64,000 nucleotides of DNA from Brachionus plicatilis (GCA_010279815.1 QEOQ01000508.1:5861770-5925769), one strand, 5' to 3'; counted from the stretch's first letter, positions 22,801 through 34,813 are shown. The notes: a model not told the origin generated them from the sequence alone. Numbers and translations are program-made.

Positions 22801-25800
22801 GGATAAATTCTGTGAAAAAAACTGTTTAGAAATGGGAAAATTCATAATATCTTAAGCAGTCAGCAACATAAAAAGCTCCGACTTTTACTGTACTCACGAA
22901 AAATTATTTTAGATTTAAAAAAATTTTTAAAAAAGAATATTTTGTATTTTTTATTTAAAAATTGAAAAAAAAAAGATAAAGTAGCAAAAAAATTCTGTAG
23001 ATTAAAATACAAAAAAATATGATTTATTTTTTTCTCGATCTAAAAATTTTGAAAGCATCCGACAAATATATTTTTTTTTTTTTTCTTTTAAGACAAAAAC
23101 ACACCAAATTCTAATTAACAATTTTTTGATATTTTTCCATTCACTCTTTTTATGCAAGTGGTTGCTCGATTGTCTCTTCTAATCAAACTCTTCCAAACTA
23201 CTGATGCCCATTTCCTTGATTTTTTTTAATTTCAGTTGGTTATTGTCTATGTTTTTATCATAGTTAGTTTTGGACGAACTGCACGAATTTTTTTTGAAAT
23301 CACAGTCCTTTTCAAGTTACATCTTTTGAATTTGAAATCTATTTTTATAAATATAAAAAAATATTTAAATTGATTTGAGTTATTTGTTGTGATAATTTTT
23401 TTTTTACTTGGTAATTAGGATGCCATTGAAGAAATAAAAAATATTAGCTTTCATTAAATTTAGAACAGCCTAGAAATTAGCCTATTAGTTTAATGTATTA
23501 AAAAAATCTTAAATTTTTAGAATTTAAAAGAATTTTTTTTATTCAATTGAAATTATTTTTTCTTTTTTTTTGTTTGTCAAAATTTAAAACTGTCGCAAAA
23601 ACAGTGAAATTTAATAAATTAAACGCTCAATTTGTACGATGCGTTTTATTAGAAAATTTTTTTCTAATAACTAATTTCAAAGTTTTGATTTTTAAAAAGA
23701 TTTTAATCAAATTTGAGTAAATTTACTTTGGATTAAACGAAATTTTATGGATATTTTGGTTAATTTACATTAAATCTGAAATATTTACCTTTTGTCGCAA
23801 ATTCCATTTTAAGTTAATTTTTTTTTAAATTAATTTTTCAAAACATTTAATGAAATTTCTATGTAACTTAAGTTGGCTAAAAAATGATAATTTCAAAACA
23901 CAATTTAAGATGGCATTGATTTTTTTAAGCGAGAGTTTTTTTTTTCTTTTCCAGGAGCTTCCATGAAATAAAAACAAACAATTTTTCAAATTATTAATGC
24001 ACTGTAAAGACAATGTATTAAATAATTTTAACATAACAAACAAATTGAAATCAATCCTAATAAATAAGTAATATGTAAATTTATTAAAATTATTATTTAA
24101 TAAAGCTTTTTTAGGTGAAATTGAGGTTCATAATCAAATCAAAATTTCAAATCAAAGTTTAAAATTTAGATTTAAAAAAGGTCCTTTTTATCAATTTATT
24201 TATTCATAAATGACTGTGATATAGCGACATCTTTGTCGATATCACTTGAGTTAATTAACTTAACCATGAGCGTTTAAGTTAAGAGGGAGCATAAATACAT
24301 GTTCCAATACGTCTAACGAGGGAGATCGGATAGACGGGCCCAAGGGTACTAATGTAAACATTACAATGACTAACTTAATTGAACATAATTTTCTAAAGTT
24401 TTAAGAAATAAAAAATTTTGAGAATTTTTATGTGAAGTAAAAATTAAATATTAATCAATATTTTGAACTTTTGCAATTCAAAATTTAACTCTGTTTCGCT
24501 ATAATATATTTTAATTGAAATTAAAATATCATTTTAAAGCGTTTATTTGAGCCTTAATTTGGATAGCTCAATGTGTTTGTTTGTAAAATTTTCATATTAA
24601 GATTTTGGAAGAACCAATTAAAGACCAATTAGAAAAAAAATATTTATTTTTTTAAATTTAAGATATTAAACATTTAATGCTTAATTAAAAAAAGAAATAA
24701 AAAAAGCTTTTTTCATCATTTTTATTGAGATTTTAATTAATTAAGTTTTGATCATGTGATAATGATCATGAACTTCAAGTTGCCTTTTTTAGCTTTCTCT
24801 CTTTAGCAAAATTTTTAAAAAATTCTTTTTAATTTTTTATTGTATTTAATTCTCTCATGCCAATTTATTTTGCATATTTTAAAATTTTTTTAGCAATTTA
24901 ATATTTAAAAAATATAAAAATAATTAATTAGATTGGAAGAAAAATTCGTTTTATCTTTCAATTAAATTAATTAGTAATCGATTAATTATTTTTGTTATTT
25001 TTTTCCTGTTCCTCAACAAAAATTTATTTTTCAAATGAAAGAATAATTTTGTCAGCAAAGTATATGAGAGTCTAAAAAGGCAATATCTTATTTTCCGTCA
25101 GTTTAATCTTTTTTTTAATTTAATATTTAATTTAATTTTAAATTAATTTAATAATGATATCCCCTTGCATTATCGATCGCTTTAGTTTTGTTCTGTTTTT
25201 TTTTGGAAATTAAATAATTAAAAAGAAAGAAATTTTAATTAATATCAAATAATAATTTATTGATCGAAATAGTTTGTATGTCCTAAAAATTACGATTTCA
25301 GACATATATTCGAAAATAAAAATATTAAAACAAACTAATAAATGAAGAAGACGATATAAAAAAAACCTTAGGGAGAGGGATAATTTTCTGTTATGATTTT
25401 TTATAGAAAGTGGATCAGTTCATTAAAGCAAATATTTGTAATTCGTGAAAAAAATATAAAAAATTCTAAGCTATATAAATTTAAATAGGGATCAGTACAA
25501 TATTTACAATTTTATTGTAGATTTACATTTTTAAATGAATGTGGAGAATTCTTTTTAGATGGAGTATTAGTTAGTCCTTGTAAATTTAAATGGAGACTTA
25601 ATCTTACTTTTTGTTCAAAAAAAAAAACAAAAGGGACTGAAACCCTTTTTAAGTCATAACTTTTCAATAAAATTGTAAATTTTCAAACAAAAAGATGATT
25701 TAAGAATTAAGATTTTTTTAATTTTTTTTTATATTTTATATTTAATTTTCTTTAAATTTTTTTGGGGTTGTGAAATTCGTTTCAATTCGATCATTTCAAT

Positions 25801-27627
25801 TCAGAAAAACTTGAATAACTTTTTTACTAAAAGAGATAATTTAGTTCTATAAAATGCTTAATTATAAGCAAATTTGCTTAATTCAGTAAAATAAGTCTGG
25901 AAAATACTCTGAAATTTTATGCATTTTGCACGCCATTAAAAAGTATTCAAATAAATTGTGCATTTACTTTGTAGAGTTTTGCAGACATATATTTTCGGAT
26001 TAATCAAAGTTGCTTAGACATTAAGCATTTTATCACATTAAGAACTATATCATTCCTTATAATAAAAAAGTTATTAAAATTTTTCTGAATTGAAACGATC
26101 GAATTGAAATGAACTTCACAGTCCCAATTTTTTTTCCTATTTCCACTTTAAAAATTATTCTGATTTTTCTTTTAATAATTTTTTTTAATAAAATATTCGG
26201 CGAGTGACTAATCATCCCTGAATACTCTTTCACATGAAGATCTGTAATGTTTTTACAGTCGTGTCGCATTAATCCGAACTTTTTCGGAGTCAAGAATCTC
26301 GGTTTGGATTAAATTCTTCGGATATAAAAAAACTTCAATTTTACAAAGATAAGAAACATTTTATTGAATTATGAAAAAATTACAAATTTAGTTATATTTT
26401 AAAATATATAACATAACAAATATAAAATCTATATTCATAATAAATTTACGGATAAAAATCGAAAATTATGTCTTGATTTGCTTAAATGTTTCTGGATGGA
26501 AATTTGATTTGAATTATTTGCTTTTAAATCTGAAATTTGATCATTAAGGCAATTAAACATATCTAAAGCAGATTCATTATTTTTTGAAAATTCAATATAT
26601 TGCTGAACAATTTTTAATGCATCTAAAACACTTCTATATATAAAATGCTTAATAGCTGTTTGAAGAATCGCAACTTATCAAGTAATCTTTTTTAGCTATA
26701 ATTTCGCTTAGTGTTGATTTTGGAATACGTAAGATAAACTCTTTAGAAAATTTATTTGTTATTTCATATTTTTTACATTTTTGGGTTAGCAACATAAAAT
26801 TGACAAATTTGTTTCTTTTGTTGAACTTGTAGTTCATTTTTTGACATTCTTTTACTAATTTTGTCTGGTTCGAATAAAAAACAAATAATTCTAATTGACA
26901 TTAAATTTTAGCAAATACTGGGAATATAAAATTTTTGTTCGAATCGCAAAATAATTCGAACATTTTGGTTCGCTTAAAAAAAAAAATTAACATCAGTTAA
27001 TATTGAAAAGGGTATAGGGAATAGAGGAAATTTGTTCGAAACCCAAAAATTTCAAATAAATGAGGCTCGGATTAATGCGACACGACTGTATTACTTTTTT
27101 TAGAGTTACCCGGCTATATATTTAAAATATTATTTAGATATTATGGTATAAAGATATGTATGCTTTTTAAATAAACTTGATTTTTTTGATTTAAAATGTT
27201 TTTTTAAGTTTTGAAAAATTAAAATTTTTTTTCAATTAGTTACAGATTTAAAAAATAAACCATCAACTGCATTAAAAAGTCAAGCTTATTTAAAATATTT
27301 TAATAATTCCTTCAAAAAAGTTTATTATTTAAAAAAAAATAAAAGATTTGATAAATTATTTAAGGGCTAATTTAAATTTTTATTATTTAACTTAAATTAA
27401 ATGTAAAAGAATTTTATATTTTTAAGAGCGGACTGTCCTGTTTGCACATAGCGGCCACCCTAGGCCATGACCGAGTAGTCGAAATTTTATGCAAAAATAA
27501 AGCCGATATCAATCAATCAATCATAATCGACGATCAACCTGTAACTGCCTACGATTTGGCACTTACACAAGAAAAAACAAACGTTTGTAATATATTAGTA
27601 AAATACGGATATCAGATCACGAATTAA
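19830..27627 (+). CDS. N-myristoylation-motif ankyrin-repeat protein (two exons)
   Basis: Exons 19830-22076 and 27427-27627 join in phase 0 (donor GTAAGT, acceptor TTTAAG), giving about 815 residues. The N-terminus MGCASSKNAEDKD is a classic myristoylation plus palmitoylation signal, so membrane anchoring is expected. A low-complexity S/N/Q/A region runs to about residue 105. From about residue 155 the protein is ankyrin repeats, organised from residue about 215 as 75-residue double-repeat modules: a 42-residue repeat with an inserted APSGxxAxExxIxGQTPL-like linker plus a 33-residue repeat. The second exon completes the last repeats (SGLSCLHIAATLGHDRVVEI, then VTAYDLALTQEKTNVCNILV). The function is probably scaffolding; no partner is predictable. 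The gene is unusually GC-rich (about 60 percent in the 5' half, falling toward the 3' end) in very AT-rich DNA. That produces long antisense open frames, which are artefacts. Confidence 0.9.
22199..22711. mobile_element. TA-type foldback MITE A, copy 2, with a nested simple-repeat tail
   Basis: Ends CCAGAGTTGTTTAAAAGTC and GACTTTTAAAACAAATCTG are inverted repeats flanked by TA on both sides (22197-22198 and 22712-22713). The interior has repeated GACTTGGACTT and AAGTCCAAG words. About 22485-22563 is a different sequence ending in (TAC)n, like the 3' end of the retrotransposon at 7.8 kb, and looks like a short retroposed fragment inserted into the MITE. It lies in the ankyrin gene intron. Confidence 0.75.
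22712..25763. other. Intronic AT-rich DNA
   Basis: Intron of the ankyrin gene. Apart from the GC-richer island at 24190-24360 described separately, nothing recognisable. Confidence 0.5.
24190..24360. other. Unexplained GC-richer island in the ankyrin intron
   Basis: It contains an imperfect hairpin at 24219-24248 (GTGATATAGCGACA against TGTCGATATCAC) followed by GTCTAACGAGGGAGATCGGA and GACGGGCCCAAGG. There is no open frame. It may be the end of an unrecognised retroelement or a small structured RNA; neither can be shown. Confidence 0.3.
25764..26125. mobile_element. Foldback MITE B, copy 1
   Basis: Terminal inverted repeats of about 45 bases: GTTTCAATTCGATCATTTCA and its counterpart, within a wider palindrome beginning GGGGTTGTGAA on the left and GGGACTGTGAA on the complemented right. 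The body contains the word TTGCAGAG/CTCTGCAA and AATACTTTTTAATG. A second full copy in inverted orientation is at 59145-59480, and solo ends are at 42653-42691 and 59652-59698. No coding capacity. Confidence 0.85.
26256..27088. mobile_element. Tigger/pogo-like element, internally deleted
   Basis: Perfect terminal inverted repeats of about 22 bases starting CAGTCGTGTCGCATTAATCC, flanked by TA on both sides (26254-26255, 27089-27090). That is the TA target site and CAGT-type end typical of the pogo/Tigger branch of Tc1/mariner. The minus strand carries remnants of a CENP-B-type transposase. It lies inside the ankyrin intron. Confidence 0.9.
26460..26837 (-). pseudogene. Pogo/Tigger transposase remnant (N-terminal HTH joined to C-terminus)
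   Basis: The first piece (26837-26649) reads as a psq/CENP-B-N helix-turn-helix: KRNKFVNFM..., KKYEITNKFSKEFILRIPKS, then TLSEIIAKKD. A second frame (about 26655-26460) resembles the acidic/helical C-terminus of Tigger transposases (AIKHFIYRSVLDALKIVQQY, ISIQKHLSKS). The DDE catalytic core is absent, so this is an internal deletion derivative with a frame change at the junction. Confidence 0.7.
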
Positions 27628-28667
27628 GGCGTCTTAAACACAGCCTATAATATAAAAAAAAATTATAAAAAATTTTTGTTTACATTTTTTACGTTTATAA
27701 ATTATTTATATTTCTATTTAATGGAAGATTTTTCTTTTTTCGAAAGATTTGTTTTTCATATAAACTAATATGAAGGCCAGTGGTTATATTGTGGTCATTT
27801 GGTTTTTATTGGTTTTATTTGATGAAAGTTAGACGCGTCTTGCTTGTGTTTATCAGTTAGTCAAATTCTATTGTGATATAATTGAATTGTGATATAAAAA
27901 GAGATTTTGTGCGAGCTAATAGATACGGCACAAGTGACTGGTGATGAAAACAAAACGTGTCTTGCAATGGTTTTGATTATAAATTCGTTTTTCAATTTTT
28001 TTTTGACCAAATTTAAACAAATAGACAAAAAAATTAAAAAATTTAAACTTCAAAAATTCGACATCCGATATACTTCATGAAATTGTTGTTTGCCAAATTC
28101 ACCTTGAACACAAAGCATTTCAATTTTTATTTTGCTCTTTTTTCAATTTTTAAAGTTTTTTTTTTATAATGTCGTTAATGAATTTGCTTTTTTTCCTTTT
28201 TGAAGATTGGTTCCAATACTATTGACGGTAAATTTTGCTTGGTCAGTGGCATTTTTAAATCTTTAGTTTAGAAATCGTTTATTTTTTATCTAATTTTCAT
28301 ATGTGTTTAAACAAGGACCTATTAAATTTAATTTCGTCGACAGCCAACTATTTGGAACCGATCGCCAAGATCAATTAAATGATAATGGAAATAAGAGAAA
28401 AATTATAAAATAGAAATTTTGTTCAGGTGTTCCTTTTTTTGTTCCTAAGTAAACTTTTAATTGATTTTAAATTTTAAAAAAATTATACAATAAAGTTTAA
28501 AAAAATAAAAATGTTTTTTTTTTTAAAGTTAATTTTAGTTCTTTTAAATCCCCTCAAATTTCGGAAAGATGTAATTATTTTTCCTTCGTAAGACCGTTCA
28601 GTTATAAGAAATTTCATAAAATATTTCTAGTAAGAAGGTGCAGATTACTATTCGAATTTTTTATTCC
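27628..28667. other. AT-rich spacer after the ankyrin gene
   Basis: It would include the ankyrin 3' UTR. No other feature identified. Confidence 0.5.
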
Positions 28668-28671
28668 TTAA

Positions 28672-29633
28672 CACTAGAAGACCCGATTTTTTTTATACCG
28701 TTAAGTCCCAAAATGGGTTTAAAAAACCCATTTTGTAATTTAACTCTAACTAAGGTCAAAATAAAGTTTTTTTTTCAAAATAAAATTTATTTAATGTTAT
28801 TTATGCTAATTAATAGTAGCTTGATTATGGAGAAAAAAAAATGTATTATATTTAAGTCATATTATTAGAAATTCTGAATTAATTACATTTGAAATAAAAG
28901 AAAAAATGAAATTTTTAATGAAAAAACTCTAATTTATAACTTTTTTCCATCTTCAAAACACTTTTGACATAAAGCTATGTTTTTTTGTTCTTTACAACAT
29001 GTACCACAACAATACTTTTTACATGAAATACAGGTAACGTTTGTTTTATTCTGATTACAAAACCTAATTTGACAATTTTTCTTATCCTTTTTTGTGTCCA
29101 TTTTTTTGGATGGAGTCGAATCAACATTCAAATCAACTGATGCAAGTCTTTTACGAGTAGGCGGAGTTTTTAGTGTCGTTGGTTGACTATTAGATGAAGA
29201 TGCCTGAGAATTCCTTGAACCTTTAGTGGTCTCATAGAGCTCCTCAACAAGTTTGATTATGGTAATTTTAGATTTGCAAAAAATCGAATAAAAATCAGAA
29301 AAAAATTTTTTTTTTTAATTTTTTTTTCCTCTTCAATTTGAAATTGAATTGTTTATGTAATTTAATTGATGGAATTTAAAAATTATAATTTTTTTAGTGT
29401 CAAAAAGTTGAAAAATTTAACTGGGTTTAAAAAACCCCCTCCGGGACTTTATGTATAATTTTTTTTTTTGACACCAAAAAATTATAATTTATAAATTCTA
29501 ACTATTAAATTACATATATAATTCAATTTCAAATTGAAGAGGAAAAAAAAATTAAAAAAAAAAATTTTTTTCTGATTTTTATTCGATTTTTTGCAAAAAA
29601 AAAGAGCTTAAAAAACCCGCGGGTCTTCTAGTG
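28672..29633. mobile_element. piggyBac-type element, non-autonomous
   Basis: Perfect 14-base inverted ends CACTAGAAGACCCG / CGGGTCTTCTAGTG are flanked by TTAA on both sides (28668-28671 and 29634-29637), the signature target of piggyBac elements. At 962 bases it is much shorter than an autonomous copy (about 2.5 kb). The right part contains a long inner palindrome: about 29276-29350 and 29520-29597 are near-perfect inverted copies around an AT-rich centre with further GGGTTTAAAAAACCC palindromes. Confidence 0.93.
28934..29261 (-). pseudogene. piggyBac transposase C-terminal fragment with cysteine-rich domain
   Basis: Open on the minus strand to a TAA at 28934-28936. It begins in frame with IKLVEELYETT, then a basic/serine linker (TPPTRKRLASVD), then a zinc-binding style domain: C-x4-C-x8-C-x2-C followed by CC, CC and CQKC. 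This is the layout of the piggyBac C-terminal cysteine-rich domain that binds the transposon end. The DDD catalytic core is gone. No start codon is present because the 5' part was deleted. Confidence 0.75.
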
Positions 29634-29637
29634 TTAA

Positions 29638-31254
29638 TGAATTCCTGCTAATTATTTTTTTGATATTCCTTATTTAAAATATTCGAATTACAAACCTTTA
29701 CATCTCAAATATACGAAAGTAAATAAACAAAGAAATGGAAAATTAGGAATATCTGATTATAGAACAGAAAAAAGAATCCAATTTTTAACTTAAAACAAAA
29801 TATTATAGAAATTAAAGATTTAAAATTATTAAATTAAAATTTTCCTTTATTGCTTAAAATAACATAATTCTAGAAAACTATAATATATTCTTTTTTCTTC
29901 AAAATTAATCATTTTACCATCAAATAATGCATTCATTTTTGTTCTAAGATGATTCCAAGAGTTCACCGTTCTTTTTTTGCATCTAGCATTCTATTTATTC
30001 ATTTTTCAAAATTTTTTTTTTAAGTACAATTTTTGATCAAATCATAAATTTAAAATCTGATATAAACGCCATTTGTCATCTAATTGCATTCAATTTTACA
30101 GCTAGTTTTTATTTAAATGTAAAAAATTTAGCTTCAAAACTTTAAAAATCTGAAATACAAACAATTATTTAAGTTTAATTTGAAAAAAAGAAATTTAGTT
30201 ATAAAATTTGCTTTGTCAGATAGTTTTTAGTTATTCAAGTCCTTATTTTTTCAAATTTTATTAATCCAATAAACCTTGCTTTTTAGTTCCTTCACGATTC
30301 CTTTTCACAATATATGTGAAGATCATTTAAATTCACTCATATCAATTGAAATGTAACTTTACAAAATTTACAACCATTTGAGTTCCAGTGATGAACGGCG
30401 ATAGCTACGAATATAACAAAAATACTTCCTAATATTTTCTAGGTTGTAAATTACGAAAGGCAGGTTATTTAAAAATTAGCTCATAATTTTAGCTAGAAGT
30501 TAAGCACTATTCTGAATCTTAGAAAATAGTCTGTAGAATTCAAAAAAATATCCATTTTTTGTTCAACACTGGAACTCAAAGGGAAAAATCTAGTTAATAA
30601 ATCAATTCAGCCAAATTTTTCTTTTAAAAATATTTCTGTACTATCTAAAAATACTGATACAGATACAGTTGGTACAGAATTCTAACACAAGGTAATATTC
30701 TGCGGAAATTTTGAAGATAACATTTCACCAATTTACTGTAAAAAGCAATTTTTATATTTCATTGAATTTAATTAAGAGAATTTAAATGAGCTTCACATAT
30801 ATATCTAACCTGATATATTGAAACTCAAACTTTTGTTCAAGTGACTCTGTTCAGCCCTTAGAAAAATCCAAAAAGTATTGCATGCTTATTATTTTATCTT
30901 AATCTATATATAAATTGATTAAAACTCTGGAAAATAGTGAAGTTCAGAGCAATGGACCAGGAAAAATTTGCGAGTGATTAACATTGGTTTCGACTCGGTA
31001 ATAATTGCAGTGTGATCAACTCGATGCAGTAACCTTTGTGAATCAAAAAGGAGATGAGCGCTTCCCCTATTATCGTGTTGGATGGCATGGGATAAATTAA
31101 TAAAAATAAAAGTGACCAAAAAATAGCTATATCAAAATAAATTTTTATGTCACTTTGCTGCATTCTCAGAACTAATTTTCCATTACTAAAAAATTACTAA
31201 TTAACGTTCAATTCTTTTAATAAGAGCAATAATGAAATTCTTCCTGCTTCGTTT
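29638..31254. other. AT-rich intergenic DNA with an unassigned GC-richer island
   Basis: About 30919-31163 is richer in G and C and open on the minus strand for 66 codons (ending SELHYFPEF), with a plus-strand alternative (RFPYYRVGWHGI). I cannot choose a strand or family; it may be a decayed exon or TE fragment. The rest shows nothing. Confidence 0.35.
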
Positions 31255-31515
31255 CCAGAGTTGGTGAAAAGTCAAAGTCAACGTAAGACTTTGACCTTAA
31301 AATTAAAGATTTAGGTTTCATTAAAGACCGGAAATTTTGAAGAAAAAAAATTTTATTTTAAAAAAAAGTTTTAATCGGTAAGAACAAAATTCAAATCGAA
31401 ATCAATCAATTTCTCTTACAAAAAATAAATCTAAAAACTAAAAATAATATCTTGACCTGACTTGAAAAAAATAAAATTTAAAGTTCAATTCCAGACTTGA
31501 CTTTGACCAATTCTG
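31255..31515. mobile_element. Foldback MITE related to family A, copy 3
   Basis: Ends CCAGAGTTGGTGAAAAGTC and GACTTTGACCAATTCTG are inverted repeats of each other. The inner words are GACTTTGACC/AAAGTCAA, a variant of the GACTT pattern of family A. Diverged; no clear target duplication. Confidence 0.6.
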
Positions 31516-31559
31516 TTTATTCCTTTTAAAATCAAATATTACTTGACAACATACTCTAG

Positions 31560-31755
31560 TATCATATAGCTATGTCTGCACTATCACATTGTATAATTAT
31601 TATGGCAAAAATAGGTAAATATAAATATTGAACCATGTTATTATTTATTGTTTATTTATTTATTTGTTTTCTGTACTGAGCTTATGCTCCTTCAAAATAA
31701 AATATAAAAAAATAAACATAAAAATAAATTAAAATAAAATAAAATAAAATGGGTT
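31560..31755 (+). repeat. Non-LTR/SINE-like 3' end with AATAAA-rich tail
   Basis: A word CTTATGCTCCTTCAAAATAA after a TTTATTTGTTTTCTGTACTG run, followed by (AATAA)n. A diverged copy lies at about 49850-49915 next to reverse-transcriptase debris, which supports a retrotransposon 3' end. No coding part here. Confidence 0.5.
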
Positions 31756-32188
31756 AAAATAAATAAATGTTCTTGTAAATAGATTTCTAAATGGAAAATT
31801 TGTTCTCAATTTTTGACACTAGATATGAAAAAAATGAATCAATTTAGCAAGTTTTAATTATGAAATTTTTACCTTAAAATAATGAATGACCTAAATTTTA
31901 AAGACAAATTTTCATAGGAAATGTCAAAGTTTATTGGAAAATTTCTTGGAAATAAGGTATTTATTTCTTTAAATGTGGTGACACAATATTACCGTACCAA
32001 AATAATTTATATGATGTCAATTTTAAAAAAAATCTACAAACTTCTCAATCTTTAAATAATATTAAATAAATTAATTCCATTAAAAAATATGGAATTAATT
32101 TTTTAAAAACCAAATTTAGATTTTGCTTTTAAAAATTTAGTTTTTTTTAGCATGTTTTTTATTAGATTGTACAATAGTAGTTAAATAG
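31756..32188. other. Upstream region of the SLC7 gene
   Basis: AT-rich; no motif stands out. Confidence 0.45.
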
Positions 32189-34068
32189 ATGAATTTTTTG
32201 CGCAAGTTGATCAGACGTCAGGTAGCAAAAACTGGCCGTCAAATTGCTGATGAAACAACGGCTCATAATTTAGAGCGTAGGTTAAATCTGGCAGCGCTTA
32301 TTTTTCTAAATGTTAGCAATTCAATCGGTTCTGGCATTTATGTTCTGACTGGAATGGCATCAAATTTATACGCAGGTCAATTCGTTTCCGTCTCTTATTT
32401 CATAGCTGGCATTGCTTGCTTACTGTCAGCGTTCTGTTTCGCAGAGTTTGCATCCCGAATCAAAACATCGGCTGGTTCAAGCTACACTTTTATTTACCAC
32501 AGTTTGGGAGAATTCTGTGCTTTTATAATCGGCTGGCTTTTGTTCATAGGTAAATTTGCCTTTTACATTTGAATTAAATTAACTTCTAGACCAAGGCTCA
32601 TTAACTTCCATTGCGGCAACGTCGATTACTTGGAGCGACTACTTGGATACCATTCTTGATCATGCAATAAAAAATTTCACCACTCAAACATTACACGCTT
32701 ATTGGGAGCTGCCAAGTCCCTTTAGCACTTTTTTAGACATTCCAGCAATTCTAGTCACTGTCACCTTCTTCTTGGTCTCTTTACGCGGCATTCAGCTTAC
32801 TGCTCTTTTCAATAACATGCTTGCGGTGTTAAACATTAGTCTTTTATTAACAATTACCATTGGGGGCTTTGTTTACGGAAATTTAGACAACTTAATCAAC
32901 ACAAAGTATTCAAATGGTTTTAATGGAATCATTAAAGGCTCATCTATAGTAATATATGCTTATATAGGATTTGAATCAAGCACATTTGCCATTGAAGAAG
33001 CTCTAAATCCGGCATCAAGTGTACCTCTTTCAATGATTATTTCAATATTTTTGATTATGTTGACCTATTGTGGTTCAAGCTTGTCACTTAATCTGATGCA
33101 GCCATTTGATAAAATTGATTTGCATTCTTCTTTTCCATCCGCATTTAAAAATGTTAAATTGATGTATTTTGTTGTTTCAATAGGACCGATAATGAGTCTT
33201 ATCGGTTCCTTGGTTTCCAGCATTTTTTCCACTGCTCGCATCGCCTACACCATGTCCAAAGATGGTCTCTTGTTCAAGTGTCTATCTTCAGTAAATGTAA
33301 GCTCCAAAATTCCTGACATGGCTACTATTTGGTCAATGATAATATGTTTATTATTGATACTATTATTTGATGTTGAGAATTTAATTGGGTTCACAGATAT
33401 TAGTGGTTTTTTGATTTATTCTGCAGTTGCCATGGGTCTTTTGGTTATGAGATATAATCATGATACTGAATCAACAGTCAATCAAACTATGATTGAGAGT
33501 TCACCTGATAGTTTTGAACTATCAGAAGATAGAGTGAATTTATTAGACAGTGTGTCCGAGTCTGAATTGGCAACGCAAAATATCTTTAAAAAAAGTTCAA
33601 CTGCTATTTTAATAATTATTTCTATTTTTTTATCAAATGTTATCTTGTTTTGTTTACTTCACAATTTTGAATCTATAAAGGTTTTACTCGTAATTTTAAT
33701 TTTATTGATAAATTCTATTTTGTCGGTTATTTTGTTCTTTTTTGAACAAGCTCCATCTCCTCCAAATATGACATTTAAGGTAAGTGATAAAAAAACAATT
33801 ATTTAAATTAGGATGATAAAAAATATTATTAAAACAATTCTAGGTACCGGGTGTTCCTTTTTTGCCAATTCTTGTAATCGTTTTAAACACATATTTAATG
33901 ATGGCTTCAGAATCAACTGAATGGGTTTTGTTTATCGTTTTAATTATTTCATGTAAGCATTTAATAATGATCCAAAAAATAAATCAAATTAAAATTTTTT
34001 TAGGTACACCAGTTTATTTTTTATATGGAATGGATAACAGCAAATTATCAATTAGTGAAAGACTGTAA
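32189..34068 (+). CDS. Cationic amino acid transporter-like protein (SLC7 family, four exons)
   Basis: A multi-pass plasma or organelle membrane transporter of the APC superfamily, CAT branch. Exons: 32189-32549, 32590-33779, 33844-33952, 34004-34068, all GT/AG and in phase, giving about 574 residues. TM1 carries the conserved unwound-helix motif GSGIYVLTGM (GAGIFVLTG in most members). Other family landmarks are FIIGWLLFI, YIGFESSTFAIEEALNPASS (the GEExxNP region), RIAYTMSKDGLLFKCLSSV and SGFLIYSAVAMGLLVMRY. The last exons supply the CAT-specific VPGVPFLPILVIVLNTYLMM pair of helices and a GTPVYFLYG end. A variable loop (about residues 425-470) is acidic. Substrate is not certain: the GEE motif is altered, so CAT-type arginine/lysine transport is inference. 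Confidence 0.88.
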
Positions 34069-34582
34069 AAATCAAAAAAAAATAATAGTAAAGTGTTTAA
34101 AGATAAATTAAATTTCAGAAAGTTGATAATTTATTTAAAGACAAAAACAGATAGATTTTATAAAATATAAAAGTATAAAAGTAAAAATTATAGATTTAAA
34201 ATTCTATTAAAAATTTAAAATATGTAATTAGTTTAGAAAAAAACTGCAAATTCCATTGCAAAAAAATTTTTATTTTCATTTTTTTGAGCAACATATTTTT
34301 TTAATAAAACATATGAAGTTTTTATTAATTTAGACATCTATTTATTGAAATAGATGTATTTTTTATTTAAATTTGACTTAAATTGAATAAATTAGATTTC
34401 GTTTAATTAAAATTAGCGTAATAAAGGTCCAAATTTATTCACAAATCAAGACTTTTTTGATTTTAATTTGACACTGTTAACGGGCTGAATTTTCTTTTTT
34501 TCTCTCATCAATAAGATTAAATCCTACAGTTAGCAATTGATATTGTTTAAGGATGGTCGTTTGATCGACTTTTGATCATTTT
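34069..34582. other. AT-rich spacer
   Basis: No feature found between the SLC7 gene and the SWIM fragment. Confidence 0.5.
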
Positions 34583-34813
34583 ATGAAGTCATTTAATATA
34601 TGGTGTGTTGATAGAGACAATTGTCAAAATTGGAAACAGGCTAAATGCACTTGTCCTAGTTTTCTTAAAGAGTATATATGCAAGCATGTTGTTGGTTTGG
34701 CAATTAGATTAAAAAAAGTCAGTCCTCCATTAATAGCTAAATCAGTACCAATCGGACAAAAAAGAAAGAGAGGCAGACCCACCTTAGCAAAAAAAGCAAT
34801 TATTAGAAAATAA
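34583..34813 (+). pseudogene. SWIM zinc-finger fragment of a MULE-type transposase
   Basis: 76 residues with the SWIM pattern C-x-C...C-x-H (KCTCPSFLKEYICKHVVGLA) followed by a basic AT-hook-like tail (GQKRKRGRPTLAKKA). This combination is typical of the C-terminus of Mutator-like (MULE) transposases. No DDE domain precedes it and I see no terminal inverted repeats, so it is most likely a decayed 3' fragment. A domesticated small SWIM protein is an alternative. Confidence 0.65.
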
